The position numbers and the translations under genes are program-made. Positions 35,919 through 48,700 of a stretch of DNA of 57,792 bases are shown here, one piece after another (within the stretch, counting starts at the first letter, position 1; the number at the start of each line of letters is the position of its first letter). The notes below the pieces were generated by a model that had not been told where the DNA came from, searched no databases, and saw nothing but the letters and a program-made list of their open reading frames with translations. This DNA comes from Phaeoceros laevis (lineage: Eukaryota; Anthocerotophyta; Anthocerotopsida; Notothyladales), in the NCBI GenBank assembly GCA_049999765.1, contig JBNGIQ010008494.1:76053-133844 (forward strand), given 5' to 3'.

Positions 35919-38900
35919 GGGAGTAAGCATCAACGATATGACCAGCTCTAAGAGAAGCACGTGAAGATCGGTGTTCCAATATATTCGTCTCCTCATCCTC
36001 GCACTTTCATATGAAAGGGCTGAGGTTTGGGCGCAGCCGTAAGCTCCAAAACCAGAGTTGCTTCCAATGTAGCTGTGCTCATCCTCAAGGCTGGAGGATG
36101 CTGGAGCAACTGTCTCTTTGGCAATTACAGCAAGCTCTGCTCTAGTGGTCCAGTCCTTTCGGACAGACTTTGGCAGGTTCAATTTTGGCACAGTAGGTCG
36201 AATTTGAAGACCATGAGACGGTACTTCCAGCTCTGTATGGACTCCATTGAGGGAGCCAACACTGGAGTCCGAGTCTTTCTCCTGCTCGGGCCTGTCTGCA
36301 TCGTCTCCCCCGTAAGAAGACTTAGTGACGGCCTCGTCCGCAAGTTCTTGGTCCACCTCTTCATTGAAATCACAAAATCTGCCACTGTATTTCGACTTTC
36401 CAAGCGATCTACAAGTTACTGAATATGCGAAGTCCAGTGACAGTCCTTCGCAAACCGGATCTCTAGCGCGGTTTCTTTCAGATGAGCAGCTTTCAGGATC
36501 AGAATGTCTCTCGGTATGACCTCTTTGAGAACCGTGAGGGGATGCCATTTCCGCGGGTACATGTACGTATTGCTTATGCTCTTCAACCTGATGTAAATAG
36601 GTCCCACTTTGAAAGAGGTCAACCATGTCAGTTGCATTCCCTTTATCCCTGGGAATAAGATCTAGCTTGAGCTGCGGTACTTTTACTGGTAGGACTTGCC
36701 TCTTCTTAACATCACCCGGGCTGATTCCTGCATTCAGAACGGATGGTTCTGATGATCTTTCCAAATACGAGTTGGTTTGAGGCACTACCATCGATAGTGA
36801 AGGCAGACTATGCTTGAGGGCACCATTTTGCTCCTCATGCCCAAAATGCGCAGCTCTTTCACTTGACCCAGGTTGTTCAGAGTCTTCTTGCAATAAATGC
36901 TCCGGGAAGGAGGCTACATTTTCGTGTACCTGAGATTCCGGCTGCACAGCGTCGGAATCGCTCAAGTCCGACGTCCTCAGGTTGTCAGCACCTGAGCTGC
37001 GCCTCGGGGTAACAAAATGACAAGCCTCATATTCCAAACTAATCTGCTGGATCAGGAATTCCATAACGTGAAGTTGGCGGAATCGCTTACGCACGTCCTC
37101 ACTTTGATTCTGTGCGACTGTTAGGAGCACACCCACATAAAGTTTGCACAAGTGGGAGACCGCCTCATCCTTGTAGGACGCTGGGGTTGGGGGAACCTCA
37201 TTTTTCCTGGATGATCTCGAAATATTGCCAGCCAGCCCCATTGACTCTGTCTTCACGCATGTTTGCATGTCATTTGATTGTCTGTTACTACCTCCACTGG
37301 GAACAAAAGAGGAGGCCTCGTGAACTTTGAAGGTAACTATTTGGGGTGTTAAGGTATGGTCAGTCTGATAGTCAGCATGTGTGCCTGTGTTGTACAGCTG
37401 CAAAAAACAGCGAAACAGAGTGTCCAGAAACGGATCGACGTACTTGTTTACCAAGAAAGGGTTCCGCTCTGTAATTCCTTCATTTACTGGAACGTTGAAG
37501 CTGTTGTTGGATCTTGCAGACAGCTTTAACCCAAATATATCCGCAAGAAGGCACAGAACATCTTGTTGTAAGGACTTATTACTGCAAGCAACAGTCCTAC
37601 ATGCCTTGCATGTGAGGGACAGTGCTCTACAAGATGTCCCAGGGCTTCCACCTTGTAAATGCTTGGTAAAGGATGCAGAGTCCATATTTGTATAACACGG
37701 CCCACCCCTCATGCGGTCTCGTTCACTCTGAAGCGAGTTACCCTCTGTTTGGAATATGTCCTGGATGCTGTCCGCCAACCTTTGTTCAATATTGGATACA
37801 TTTGCTCGGTCAGTGGTGGGAAGTTTCCAAGGGAAGCCCTTGGCCACGTCCACATTGCTGAGGGGCGATTGCTGTCCCATCAGCATTCTTATCAGGACAC
37901 CATTAACAGGATTCATCAAAAAGTCTAGCAACCAGACCATGGTCTCTGGTAGTGGAAACCTCACAGGACCTTGCTTAATATCTCTTCTGGCACTCACTCG
38001 CCTTTGCAACAGAGCAACCACAACTCTGAGAAATTTCAATACGCTCTTCTTCCAACCTTGAAGGCTTGATGCCATGTTGTCCTCCATCTGCAAAATCGAC
38101 GCCTGGCCATTCTTACATAGGTGGCATGCAACAGGTTCATGTAGGTGTCTATGGTAAGTCTGGACAAGGTTCCATGTGCAACTGTGACATGCGTCAAGTA
38201 GCACCCAAGCAGAGAAGCGTTCTATGCAGCTCCACCGTTGAGGGCTTCCAGCAGCCAGTTGCCAGATGAACTCTTCGGCCTCCGTGCATGTCTGGAGAGA
38301 CAGGCTGTTGCAACACACACTGTCGTGAAACGCATTGAGTACTAGTCTAAGAAGTCGTTCCATTGCTGAAACTTGAGCTATGCTCCAAGATGCTGGACAT
38401 CCCGAACTGGCCAGCATGTCAAGTACAATAGCAACTTGCCTCCCACAAACTCTGAAAACGGTCACTGCAGCTCCCCTTTCTGACCATTGAATTATAAAGG
38501 TTGCCAATATTCCGAAGAGCAGTCCTACATCAGTCCAAAAGCGTAAACTAGGGTTATCATGCTCAATAGCCTGGCTCCCACAATCATCTGCTCCTATGTC
38601 CTTTGGTATTGATATGCCGTTTGAAGGCCCCTGTATCATCGCAGACTCTTTCTCAGAATTGATTGCATAGTCCAACCTCTTGCTTATAAGCTCAAGAAAG
38701 ACAAAGGAGAACCTCCTTCCGGTACCACAATTCTCATCCTTGATGCCATGTGCTTTTTCTGAGGCAACAGTGTCGCACAGTCTATCCAAACGGAAAATTG
38801 TCTCATACACAAGCACTTGACTCCCTACACCAATACATGCTGGACTATGGGATAAGCCCCCAAGAAGCTCAGCTAATAGGGACTCGGCAAGTGCATCAAT

Positions 38901-41894
38901 TTCAAGGAAAACAGTCGCATCCAATGCTGGAATAACTGTCCTGCTGGAAACAGAGAGCATTGATGAAAGTGTTGAGAGCACGTGGCATTTTGCTTCACAG
39001 AGTAGATTGTGAAAGGTACAGCTTACACGAGATGCTGTATTGAATTCTCCTTCTGACATAGAGTCAGCGATTAAGTAAGAGGATTCCCTGGAGTCATTCA
39101 TAAAGGAGGCAGATGATAAATGACTTGCATATGAGATCTCATCCATACGTGTCAGAAAAGAGAAACTTAGGCGTGGAATATCAGGTCGTAATTTCTCTGC
39201 TAACTTCCGGTGATCCCCCCTACCCCCTTCAGTAGCAGACTTGCAAAGTGAGATTGCCTCAGGAATACTGTCTTCATGCAAAGATGTCATGTCTGACATT
39301 TTACCAGAGTGTTTTCCCTCCTTGTGTACCCTCCCTGGTCGTACTTGACGCGGACTCATATGAGGCTGCTTCCTTGCTTGACCACCGTAACTCTCAGTCA
39401 GTTTCTTCAGAGACTCACACAGTTTGGCAGGTGTTATGTCATCAAGGTCAGGTGGTGCAAGATGGGATACACGGGTGTCAACAGACTCTGATTTTCTCCC
39501 ATATGTAGCTGCCATTGTGTAAGGATTAGGATCACACCTCAGGGGCCTGGTGTGTTGATCACCTATTTCGCTTGGGTGACGATTTTCCTTCGCCCTCTTT
39601 TTACTTCTCAACCTATGTAGATGCCCTAAGTCAATAAGATGGTTGTACATCTTGACTATCCTGTTCAGACCACTGGACTGTACCAGGCATGCTGCAATCA
39701 CTGATGACTCTGAAGTGACTGATGAGAGCAGCTGCAATATGTTCTGCACTCCACATAGCCAGCTTTCTTGTTGCCTGTCTCGCTGAGTCTCCCCTTTTTT
39801 ATGGTGGTGGAAAACTGCTTGGGGAAGTTTGCCTGGTCCAGGCACCAAACCGGTCACCACAGCTTGTCCCATTCTCGGCTGACCAATGTCTAAACTATCA
39901 ATCTTCTCCTGCACAATTGCCAGTAAGGAGTGCACCAACCTGGTGCTTCCATCACCTGGAACACAGGACACAACTCTCAAGCAGGCGTCTGCAGCTTCGT
40001 GAACCCACCCAGAAAAATGATCAAAGTCTCTCAGCTGCGCCAAAATGGCTTCAAGAAAACCATGATAGATCCAAGTCGACAGTATCCTCCATGTCCCGTT
40101 CCCCTTGTGCACAAATGAACTGGAGAGACCGTCCCCATCAACTGGCCTGCTGGATTTGAGTTCATAAAATCTATGCCAGTTCAATTTCCCTGGTCGTGAG
40201 GCTCTCTCAGTTTGACTACCCACCTTCCCCCACCTCATGACAGCCTCATCTGGTGGCTCTGGAAAAACTTTTCTTCTTCTGCGAATTGCTGCCATGACGC
40301 CACGGAACAACAGGTTGGAAATGTTAGTTTTTTCTTCAAGCGGTAATAGGCTGCTCTGTCTTCCAGAATCAATTACGGACCATGCAGGCGACCTGTGAAC
40401 CTGTTCTGTTGGGGGTAACCAGCTCTGTACACGTGTCATTGACCGAAAAGTGGCAGGGTTAGACCTTGTTTGTCTGCCAGCAGGATCGCCACTGTCAGTA
40501 CTGGTGGCTGTAGACCAACCCCAATCCTTTTGAGACACCAACCCAGGTAAGAGGTCGAGCAAGATTTGGAGATTGTTCTGTCTGACCAATAAATCTGTGC
40601 TTCTCAGCTGCAATAGGGCATGATGTTCTCTGGTTGCAAGGGCGGTAGGACGCAAGCAACTTGTGCTTAGTTCCCAGACTGCTGCCCCCTCGGAATTTAT
40701 AGGTGTCACATGAAAAATTGTTTTAGCTCCACTCGATAAAGTGTGAAGGTTGTTGAGAGAATATGCAGCTGCTATCTCAGCTGCTGACAACTTCCCTTCC
40801 TTGTGAAAAAGGTCACAGAGGAAAGAGCCCAGTGCACTAGCTTCAGCACAATCTGCACAATCAGACGTCTGCTGCCACTCTCTCCAGCGCAAAACATTCA
40901 GATTTCTTGCAAACATCTTGAAACCAGCATGTTGTTGATTTTCTACAGACAGCCCACCTGCGCTCCAATCTGCAACGAATGGTTTGAAATACTTTCTTAG
41001 GTCATCTAAGGAGTTCCCTTTTGCTGCTAGAACGACACAGCCCCAGAAGTCAAAATTGATCAAAGCCCAGCTCAAACCCTCCAATCCTTGCCAAGCAACC
41101 ACCAAATCGCATCCATCCATAGATATAACATAGGGGTGGAGGGTAGTAAGCTCCATCAAGTCCAGCTGCTGCGGAGGAACATCAAAAAAGTATGAAACGT
41201 CCACCAGTTGCATAACAACCTCCTGGAAGTTTCTGAGTATCCCAGCGGGGGCCAGCATTCCAACGAGCTTTTGGAATGCATCTGAGCTGATCTGCCAAAT
41301 TAATGGAGTCTCTTCAACCGCCTGACTGCAGCAATCCTTCCCTCTCAGGCAGTAGAAAGAATTTTCTCTCTGATCCCCGAAACTTTGACAGCTCATTCTT
41401 GGGCAGTCAGATGCCAAACCAGTGATACAATCTTCCAACTTCTGTTGGATGCTCTTTTGCATCAAAACCTGTCTAGCCGGAATACCTCCCAACAAAGGCT
41501 TCACTAGAACGTGCCTAGCTCGGAGCCGATATGCCAGCTTCAGTTCCCCTGTAAGCCCAGAGGTCGAGCTAGGGGCCAGGAGTTCTTCACTGCCCTCTTT
41601 TATCTCAACCCACAGAGCACAGCATGCAGGCCCAGAGATTTCCGACCATTTGACTATTCCGCATTTTGTTCCTACCAAAACCTTCACAAGTAGCGGAAAC
41701 TTCAAGTCTTCATCATCACTGCACATGCCTTGAACATGGCTTTGGCTGATAGGTGTGGTGGGGCCATCAAGAAGCGAATTTTTCCTCGTAGACGAACCCA
41801 AGATTTGTCCAGAATTGAATAGAGTCAGCTTGTTGCTCAGAGACGCCTTTGAATGGTCAGTCAGGCCATGGGCTGGGCCTGCCATCATCACCAT
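35919..41894 (-). CDS. Giant uncharacterised protein, N-terminal exon (~1,990 aa)
   Basis: A single uninterrupted frame from the ATG at 41894. I recognise no named domain. The N-terminal third is globular, with hydrophobic segments such as VVAWQGLEGLSWALINFDFW and LNVLRWREWQQTSDCADCAE. The middle is long and helical, suggestive of an ARM/HEAT-like solenoid (inference). The last 500 residues are polar and probably disordered. The formal stop is at 35916-35918, but coding character continues in a shifted frame right behind it (SWSFTPHFSFVIGRMLQFSN, then NLCSGTLDAYYSDRFPMEKS). This leads into the kinase exons, so the gene probably encodes one protein of about 2,500 aa with a C-terminal kinase. 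It is divergent from PPR gene 3. Function unknown. Confidence 0.75.
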
Positions 41895-42528
41895 TATCCA
41901 ATAACAACAGATGGGCTAAAGACAGCAATTCTCCATGCCCGACACTGTTTCCCTGCAGCCACATTCCGCAAGTTCCCGTGGGTATTTTCCAAATGCTTGC
42001 ATCTCCTGACCTGTCACAACACATGGACGCATTGACGCGTCAATGGAAGCCGAGAAAGGGCAACTTACAGTCATCATCTCGCCCCACTTACTTTGGTGTC
42101 TCTGTTAAACGTTTCCTTCGGCTTGGGGCTCGTCAGGCGGCACCTTCATTAGAGACTCGCAAATTCCCCAACGCGCAATTGTTGTCTGCCGGAAGACATC
42201 ACGGTTGCCTCCACCTTTTCCTGCTCTTTCCACTACCCATCACTTCCAGGTACAATCGTCGAGGGTGCGGACTGGGCCCGTTGGCAGAGAAGAGGGAGAT
42301 GAGAAGAACGAGTTTGAATGACAACGGGACTGGGACCCCCTATATTGTGGTGTTTAATTACAGGCACAATGCTAGTCTTCTCCTTTCGTCAGGATACACA
42401 AGTCAATAGGCAAGCCGTCTCGCTCAGAGAAAGACGTGAAGGATATCGGGGCGGGGAACCCCTCAGAATGGTAGGACAAGAGGCTGGAGAAGGCAACAAC
42501 TTGTCATCCGCAACTCCATCGGCTTTGG
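41895..42528. promoter_or_regulatory. Intergenic between divergent genes
   Basis: 634 bp separate the start codons of the giant-kinase gene (-) and PPR gene 3 (+), so both promoters should lie here. Open frames at 41849-42409 look incidental. No defined elements were identified. Confidence 0.4.
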
Positions 42529-44712
42529 ATGGCCTGCCGGGGATTGTCGAGGTCCGTTGTTGCTTTCAATGCAGTTCAACTCACACGACATGTACTTGGC
42601 TTGAAGACAAACCTGCAGCAGGCAGACTTCCGGCAAAGAACGGCAGTGGAGCCTGTCTGGCTGAGCAACCAGTACAAACCTGCGTTTGTGGATTCTCAGG
42701 TGGCCAACTTGGATTTCCATCAAGGTTGCTTGCTGGAGCCCTCGTATTATGGGCTTTCTAGAGCAACTGAAGAGCTTGAAAGGGTATGCAAGCTAGGACA
42801 GCTCGAGAGAGCGCTAGATATCCTAACTCGCATGGATCAAGAGGGTATTGTGCCTACCGTGAGTATGTACAGGGACCTCTTGAAAGCATGCGCCAAAAGG
42901 AAGGCCCTGAATCATGCCAAGCGAGTGCATGCTCATTTGGCCAAGCATGGATTGACATTCACTAGGTTTCTTGGTGAAAATGTGGTTGGCACGTTCGTGC
43001 AATGCGGTGGCCTTGCAGATGCGCTCCAGCTATTTCGGACGTTGCCACAACGAACTGTTTTCTCCTGGACAGCCGTGATATCTGGCTATGTCACATCTGG
43101 GCAAGGCCGTGAGGCACTGACAATGTACCGGTGTATGCAAGATGAATGCGTGCAGCCGAACACATACACGTTAGTAAGCTTACTCCAAGCTTGTGGCAAC
43201 ATAGCCGACTTGCAAGAGGGCAAGCGCATCCATGCGGAAGCTTTGAAATACAGGTATGACTCAGATTTGTTCGTTTGCACAGGCTTAGTGGACATGTATG
43301 CCAAGTGTGGGAGCATGGTAGATGCGCAGATTGTTTTTGATGATTCGCCCCAGCGTGACGTGGTGTCATGGAATGCCATGCTCACAGCATATGCCCAGGA
43401 GAGCCAGGCAGAGAAGGCGTTGCAGCTGTATGAAGAAATGCGGGAGCAAGGTGTCAGTCCGAATGATCGCACCTTTGTCAGTGTGCTCCAAGCATGTGCC
43501 CTGCTTGCAGACAAGGAAGAAGACGTTTTGCATGGGCTACCGACGAGAGTGAAGTCGTTGGAGCAGGGGAAGGCAATACATGCTGAAGCTCGGAGAAAGG
43601 GGTACGACTCAGATCCCTTTGTTGGTAGCACCCTGGTCAGCATGTATGGCAAGTGTGGGAGCATTGAGGATGCGCAAGATGTGTTTGATCAGCTGCCTCA
43701 AAGAGATGTGGTGGCATGGACTGCGATGCTTACTGCATATGTTGATCAGGACCAATGCGACAAGGCTGTGGAGCTTTTCAAACACATGCAAGAGGAGGGT
43801 GTAAATCCAAACGAGATCACACTTTTGAGCATGTTGCAGGCGTGCAGTGATGCAGGAAGTTTGGACATCTGTAAGTACATCCACCACAATTTTGTCTTCA
43901 CTGACAGCAACTTGAGTTACCTTCTGGCGACCACCCTCATCCATGCCTATGGGAGATGTGCAAGCATGGTCGACGCTCAGAATGTATTTGATGCACTGTC
44001 AGAGCGCGATCATGTGTCATGGAACGCGCTAATTGCGGGATATGCCCGACAAGGAGACTATTCAGCCAGCCTGCAGTGCTATGAAAAGATGCTGCACGCA
44101 AAAATGTGTCCAAATGCAGTCACATTTCTGTCACTTCTTTCCACATGCGGACATGCTGGATTAGTGAACCAAGGTGTAGAGTACTTCGAGTCAATGAGTC
44201 GAGACCATGGCATCACTCCAGAGATGGAACATTATGCTGCCATGATAGACCTACTGGGGCGTGCAGGCCACTTTGCGAGGGTCGAAGAGTTGCTGGCCAG
44301 TATGCCGTACCAGCCTGATCTGGCCATATGGTTGTGCTTACTTGGTGCATGCAGGAAGCATGGCAAGATCACACTAGGAAAGATGGCTTTCGACTGCGCA
44401 GTGAACCTGCAACCAAGGCATGCTGCTGCATATTTCTTGATGTCAAATATTTACTCAGATGCTGGCCTCATAGGCCCTGCTCAGGAGGTGAGTGAGCTGA
44501 GAGAGAAAGCAGGGGTCTGGAAGAAGCCTGCACAGACCTGGATTGGGCATGATCAGGCAGTACACTCTTTTGTGGTGGGAGACTGCAAGCATGTGCAACA
44601 GCAGCAACTATACATTCTATTAAAACACATGAACACAGAACTTGAGGAGAGACCTGTTCCATGCACGGATTCTGCTCTTCCAGGTGATGTGAAAGAAAGA
44701 GTCGCGGACTAA
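42529..44712 (+). CDS. PLS-class PPR protein with E-type C terminus (PPR gene 3)
   Basis: An intronless 727-aa protein from an ATG. The N terminus MACRGLSRSVVAFNAVQLTR is basic and fits organelle import. About four P-L-S blocks carry the cores FVCTGLVDMYAKCGSMVDAQ, PFVGSTLVSMYGKCGSIEDA and DVVSWNAMLTAYAQ, with the linker VLHGLPTRVKSLEQGKAIHA. The C-terminal half (GLVNQGVEYFESMSRDHGIT, MPYQPDLAIWLCLLGACRKH, AQTWIGHDQAVHSFVVGDCK) is the conserved E-type end shared with PPR genes 1 and 2; no DYW domain is present. It is the shortest and probably the most canonical of the three genes. The RNA target is unknown. Confidence 0.94.
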   Translation: MACRGLSRSVVAFNAVQLTRHVLGLKTNLQQADFRQRTAVEPVWLSNQYKPAFVDSQVANLDFHQGCLLEPSYYGLSRATEELERVCKLGQLERALDILTRMDQEGIVPTVSMYRDLLKACAKRKALNHAKRVHAHLAKHGLTFTRFLGENVVGTFVQCGGLADALQLFRTLPQRTVFSWTAVISGYVTSGQGREALTMYRCMQDECVQPNTYTLVSLLQACGNIADLQEGKRIHAEALKYRYDSDLFVCTGLVDMYAKCGSMVDAQIVFDDSPQRDVVSWNAMLTAYAQESQAEKALQLYEEMREQGVSPNDRTFVSVLQACALLADKEEDVLHGLPTRVKSLEQGKAIHAEARRKGYDSDPFVGSTLVSMYGKCGSIEDAQDVFDQLPQRDVVAWTAMLTAYVDQDQCDKAVELFKHMQEEGVNPNEITLLSMLQACSDAGSLDICKYIHHNFVFTDSNLSYLLATTLIHAYGRCASMVDAQNVFDALSERDHVSWNALIAGYARQGDYSASLQCYEKMLHAKMCPNAVTFLSLLSTCGHAGLVNQGVEYFESMSRDHGITPEMEHYAAMIDLLGRAGHFARVEELLASMPYQPDLAIWLCLLGACRKHGKITLGKMAFDCAVNLQPRHAAAYFLMSNIYSDAGLIGPAQEVSELREKAGVWKKPAQTWIGHDQAVHSFVVGDCKHVQQQQLYILLKHMNTELEERPVPCTDSALPGDVKERVAD

Positions 44713-45719
44713 AAGGTGTACAGCATATAACTAAGCAGGACTAAAAAAGGTCCCTGTGGAAGGGGATAGGCAGCAGGGCTGGGTTCTATCACTGGCTGGG
44801 CATTTCCATGGTGCTACGTGGTAGTGGAGCACGACTAGCACACATCGCGCATCAAGGAATGCAATCCGCGAAAATGCTTGCCAAACAGCTGATGGCCAAA
44901 GGGCACCACCCGGCAGATTTTGAGGGTGAATAGTACACTTCCAGGGCGAAAGCTGCCGGAAGCCCAGGCTAATGAACACCACGGGTAGAACAGGAGCTCC
45001 ACACAGCTTGTGTGGAACTCTTGCAACACTGAAGAGTCCGGGTGATTGAGGTGGAACCGTTGCAAGTTGAGGAAATGAACTCATTTGGCGGACTCGAGGT
45101 AAAGTTTATTTCTGATGTTTTACGGGACCTCACTGGCGAATGAAGAGCCACAAGTTTGGCGCCAAATTGGGGAACTTGCAAAACGGTTGTAGTTCACCTG
45201 AAGGTAGAACGTGAAGCCTACAGTTAGACTGCCAATGGACTCCGAGGGCCGGGTGGGAACTTCGGTCTAGTGCGCATTGCTTTAGCGTGAATCGCAGTGG
45301 TTTGTGGATTGTTGCTACGACATGCGCGGGAATGTCTCTGGCTAGTCAAGCCGACCCTTCAGAACTTCAAAACTTCAAGAAAGATTGTAACTGCTAGCTG
45401 TCCGGTCGGATCACCTTTGGTGCCTTGATTGGGAAGCTTTCCCCGAAGGCATATGACTGGAGTCTCTAGGTTTGGTTTGGATTACAGAATGTCGGAGGCA
45501 TTGGTGATTGTAGGGGAAGAGAAATGCCCCTCATAGGGTTGTATAGATCATTTGTAAGGCGGATTGATGAAGCTCATTATTGTGATGCGGATTGTGAAGC
45601 TGATTCCGGGCAGCTGGAAGTTGTACTGCCTTCTTGCGAGGTTTGCTTATATAGGAAAGGTAGCAATGTGAGGATGCAACAGCAGCGTCGTCTTTCGTAG
45701 ACTGTTGTTGCAAAGAAAG
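44713..45719. other. Intergenic, no supported gene
   Basis: About 1 kb between PPR gene 3 and the TMC-like gene. It holds the 3' flank of the former and the promoter and 5' UTR of the latter. Short frames on the minus strand lack any family pattern. Confidence 0.45.
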
Positions 45720-48700
45720 ATGGCCTCATCTTCCGGGGGCAAAAGACTCTTCAACCCGCAAAAGTGGGTTCCCCTTCGGCCACAGGATATCAAGCCGGAG
45801 AACATGGCACAGCCGAAGGGGAAGCTGCCACCTCTGGACCCTGCTGTGACGCATAAGATCAAAGTGCCAGTTGAGCCGATGTCTGTGATCCCCAGGGCTG
45901 CTAGCCCGCCACTACCCGCTGGACGTCGAAGTTTTGTGGCAGCACATCCAGCGAATCATCTTGAGTCGGACTCCCATCGTGCATCGGCGAAGTCACCCCC
46001 AGCACCGGAGACCAAAGTGGTCCCGTTTGGCTTCAGAGATCCGGTCAAGCCTCAGCATCAACGGTTTCGTAAGAATTCAATGACCGGCATGGCACAGCAA
46101 CTTGAGGAGCCTGCAAAAGAGTCAGGGGGCATTTGGCACCCAGCAGAGGTGCCTTCGGCAACCCGGCACCCGGTAGAGGTGCCTTCTGCAACCCATGAGG
46201 GCTCTGTACAACATTCAGGGCAAGATACTTCAGTTGCAGCTGGCTCCCACGTAAGCCTAGCTCCCTCAGTCTCACCACCTGCATCAGCATCTCACATGTT
46301 GTTGCCAAACACTGCGCAGCCAGCTGCTGTTGCTGCCACTGAAACAGCTATCACTATTGCCGCCATTTCTGAGATACCTAGCTTGGCCTCTACCAGCAGC
46401 CCCTCAGGATTAGCAGGGACTAATGCAACCAGCCCTGAACATTCCCAGCATGCAAATAGGTTCGATAGAGAGACCATGGCGTCAGTTCACAAGCGGGTAC
46501 TCATGCAGCACAAGGCACATGCAACGGCCCGAAACGCCTCAACTGCCTTGCGTGAAGAATTGCATCAAGCTGGGCAACCGGACAAGTTAAATGCGGTTGA
46601 GCACAAAAGGCGGCAGACTATGGTTCGAGTACACCTGTCTGCTACAGTTTTTCATCGGGAGTTGATTTTGCGAACATTTGCGACCTTCATGTTTTCTCCC
46701 AGCTGCAACATTCGTATTTGGCTGAGCTCTCTGTTGGTATGGTGTTCAAACCAACCGTTCGCAGAACTTTGATGCTAAAGCACCTTCTTGCGTATGGTCA
46801 GATTACGAATGCGTTGACAAGAGCTAAAGAAAGAATTTCGCTGGTGGAGAAGGATAGCCAACAGAAACCACCCACTTTTGGGAGATTCTCTTGCTGGAGT
46901 CGCTGGCTCTACAATCAGCGACTTAAGAGAGCTGCCAAGGGGGTGAGCTCAGCTGGTATTCAGACGCATATCCATAAAAGGCTGACTAATTGTGTGCACT
47001 CTTCTGCATCCGTATTGACAGAAGCTGTATTATTTTCTGCTTACTTTTCTTTTGCAGCCCAAGAAAAAAAGAGTAGTGTGCTTTCTCTGGATGGAGACAC
47101 TGAAAGCGATAGAAGGAGCTTTCGGATCTGCTGTGATGCTAACATTTGCGTTTTTGCGATGGGTTTTTTTCCTCAATGTTGCGCTCGCTGCAATATGGAT
47201 GGGAGTTATAATCATCCCGTTTTGGGTCAAGCCTCCACCTACTTTTTCTTGGAAGGATTTTTGGAAACCAGGTTTTAATGCCGTGGTTCAGGTGTGCTTT
47301 ATCCCCGTTCTTGACTGGTTCGAGTTATCCACAAGGACTGAATATGGATTGATGTGTTGACTGCTTATGGACCAATACATGCTGGTTCGAAGTACATTGC
47401 TGCTACTGTGTACTGTTGTCACTATGCTGTGTTGCTGTAAGTTTGTAGCACATGATGAGTATGCTGAAAAGTATGATGGAGAATCCTAGTAGGTGTTCTC
47501 AACCACATGTGGAGTGTGCATGTTCAGTTGGAATCGTTTTTCCTTTCATTCGTCTGTCGGTTTCTTGATTCACCCCAGATCTTGTACTGTACTCAGTGTT
47601 GATCATAGTCATAAAAAAGCTTACTGAAAGGTCTCGTGAAGGGTGATGCGTTGGAGAAGACATGGATTTTTTTTGGAGGCTACTTTTACAGCCACAGCGA
47701 TCAGCCTGGTCGATATCGAGTTGACTGGGCATATCCTGTTACAATTGCCATGATGTTTCTAGTGAGCTTGGTTGCGATTCTTGCAAGGTATACATGACAA
47801 GTCTAGCAAATGTTGGACGTAGTTGAGCTGATGCGTTTATCGGCTGATATCCAACTCATCAAAACATGTGTTTGTCTCCATTGTGTTGCATGCAGGTGAG
47901 TCTGTCAGTTGATGAACTACCTAACTACCTGGGAGCACAACTCAACGCTGAGTGTCGAATGCGGTATTAAGCTTGGAAGGTGCACATGCAGGATATCGTC
48001 CAGAATAATGGGCTCTGGTGATGCATCAGTTTCCTACAAGAGTTCTGCCTATCCCTTTGCCGCTGTCGTTTTTACGTCCTGGGACTTCCATATCACTTCA
48101 CACGAAGTAAGGAGGGTGACTTAACGCGTGAGATTTGTTCATTATGCTGAGCCTCTGAACTGTGGCCAAGCTTACTTGTGGCACCTGATTGCACAGTCTG
48201 CGGCAAAGCTTAGGCGAGGCATTCGAAATGAACTACGAGAAATGATAGCCGATGCTGCCTATGATGAGAAGAGAAAGGCTGGAACTACGAGGAGGGACCA
48301 ATTGGTATATGTATTTTTTGTGTGTGTTTAACATGCAAAAGTTGGCTTTTGCTCTGCCTAATATTGTGGGGGTGACTAACTTCTGTCTCATGAACCTTGC
48401 CATGTGTAAATCAACCAAATTTGTAGTAATTTGCCATATGCACTACATTTTCTCATGTGAGTATGCACTTCTTGTATGCTTGAATGACGCGATTGTTTTG
48501 GACCTATGCCATTGATTGCAGGGGTATTTCGCTCTTTTTGTGCTATGGCCACTTTCCCTGTGTGCTAGCTTGGCAGCTGTAGTATTTCTCGTCAAGTATG
48601 CTGACAGGATCAACGCAAAAATTGGTCATGCACTGTAGCTTTCGCGCAGAGAATGGTTTTCTGAAATAAACTGACTTCAATTTGTTGGATGACAATGTGA

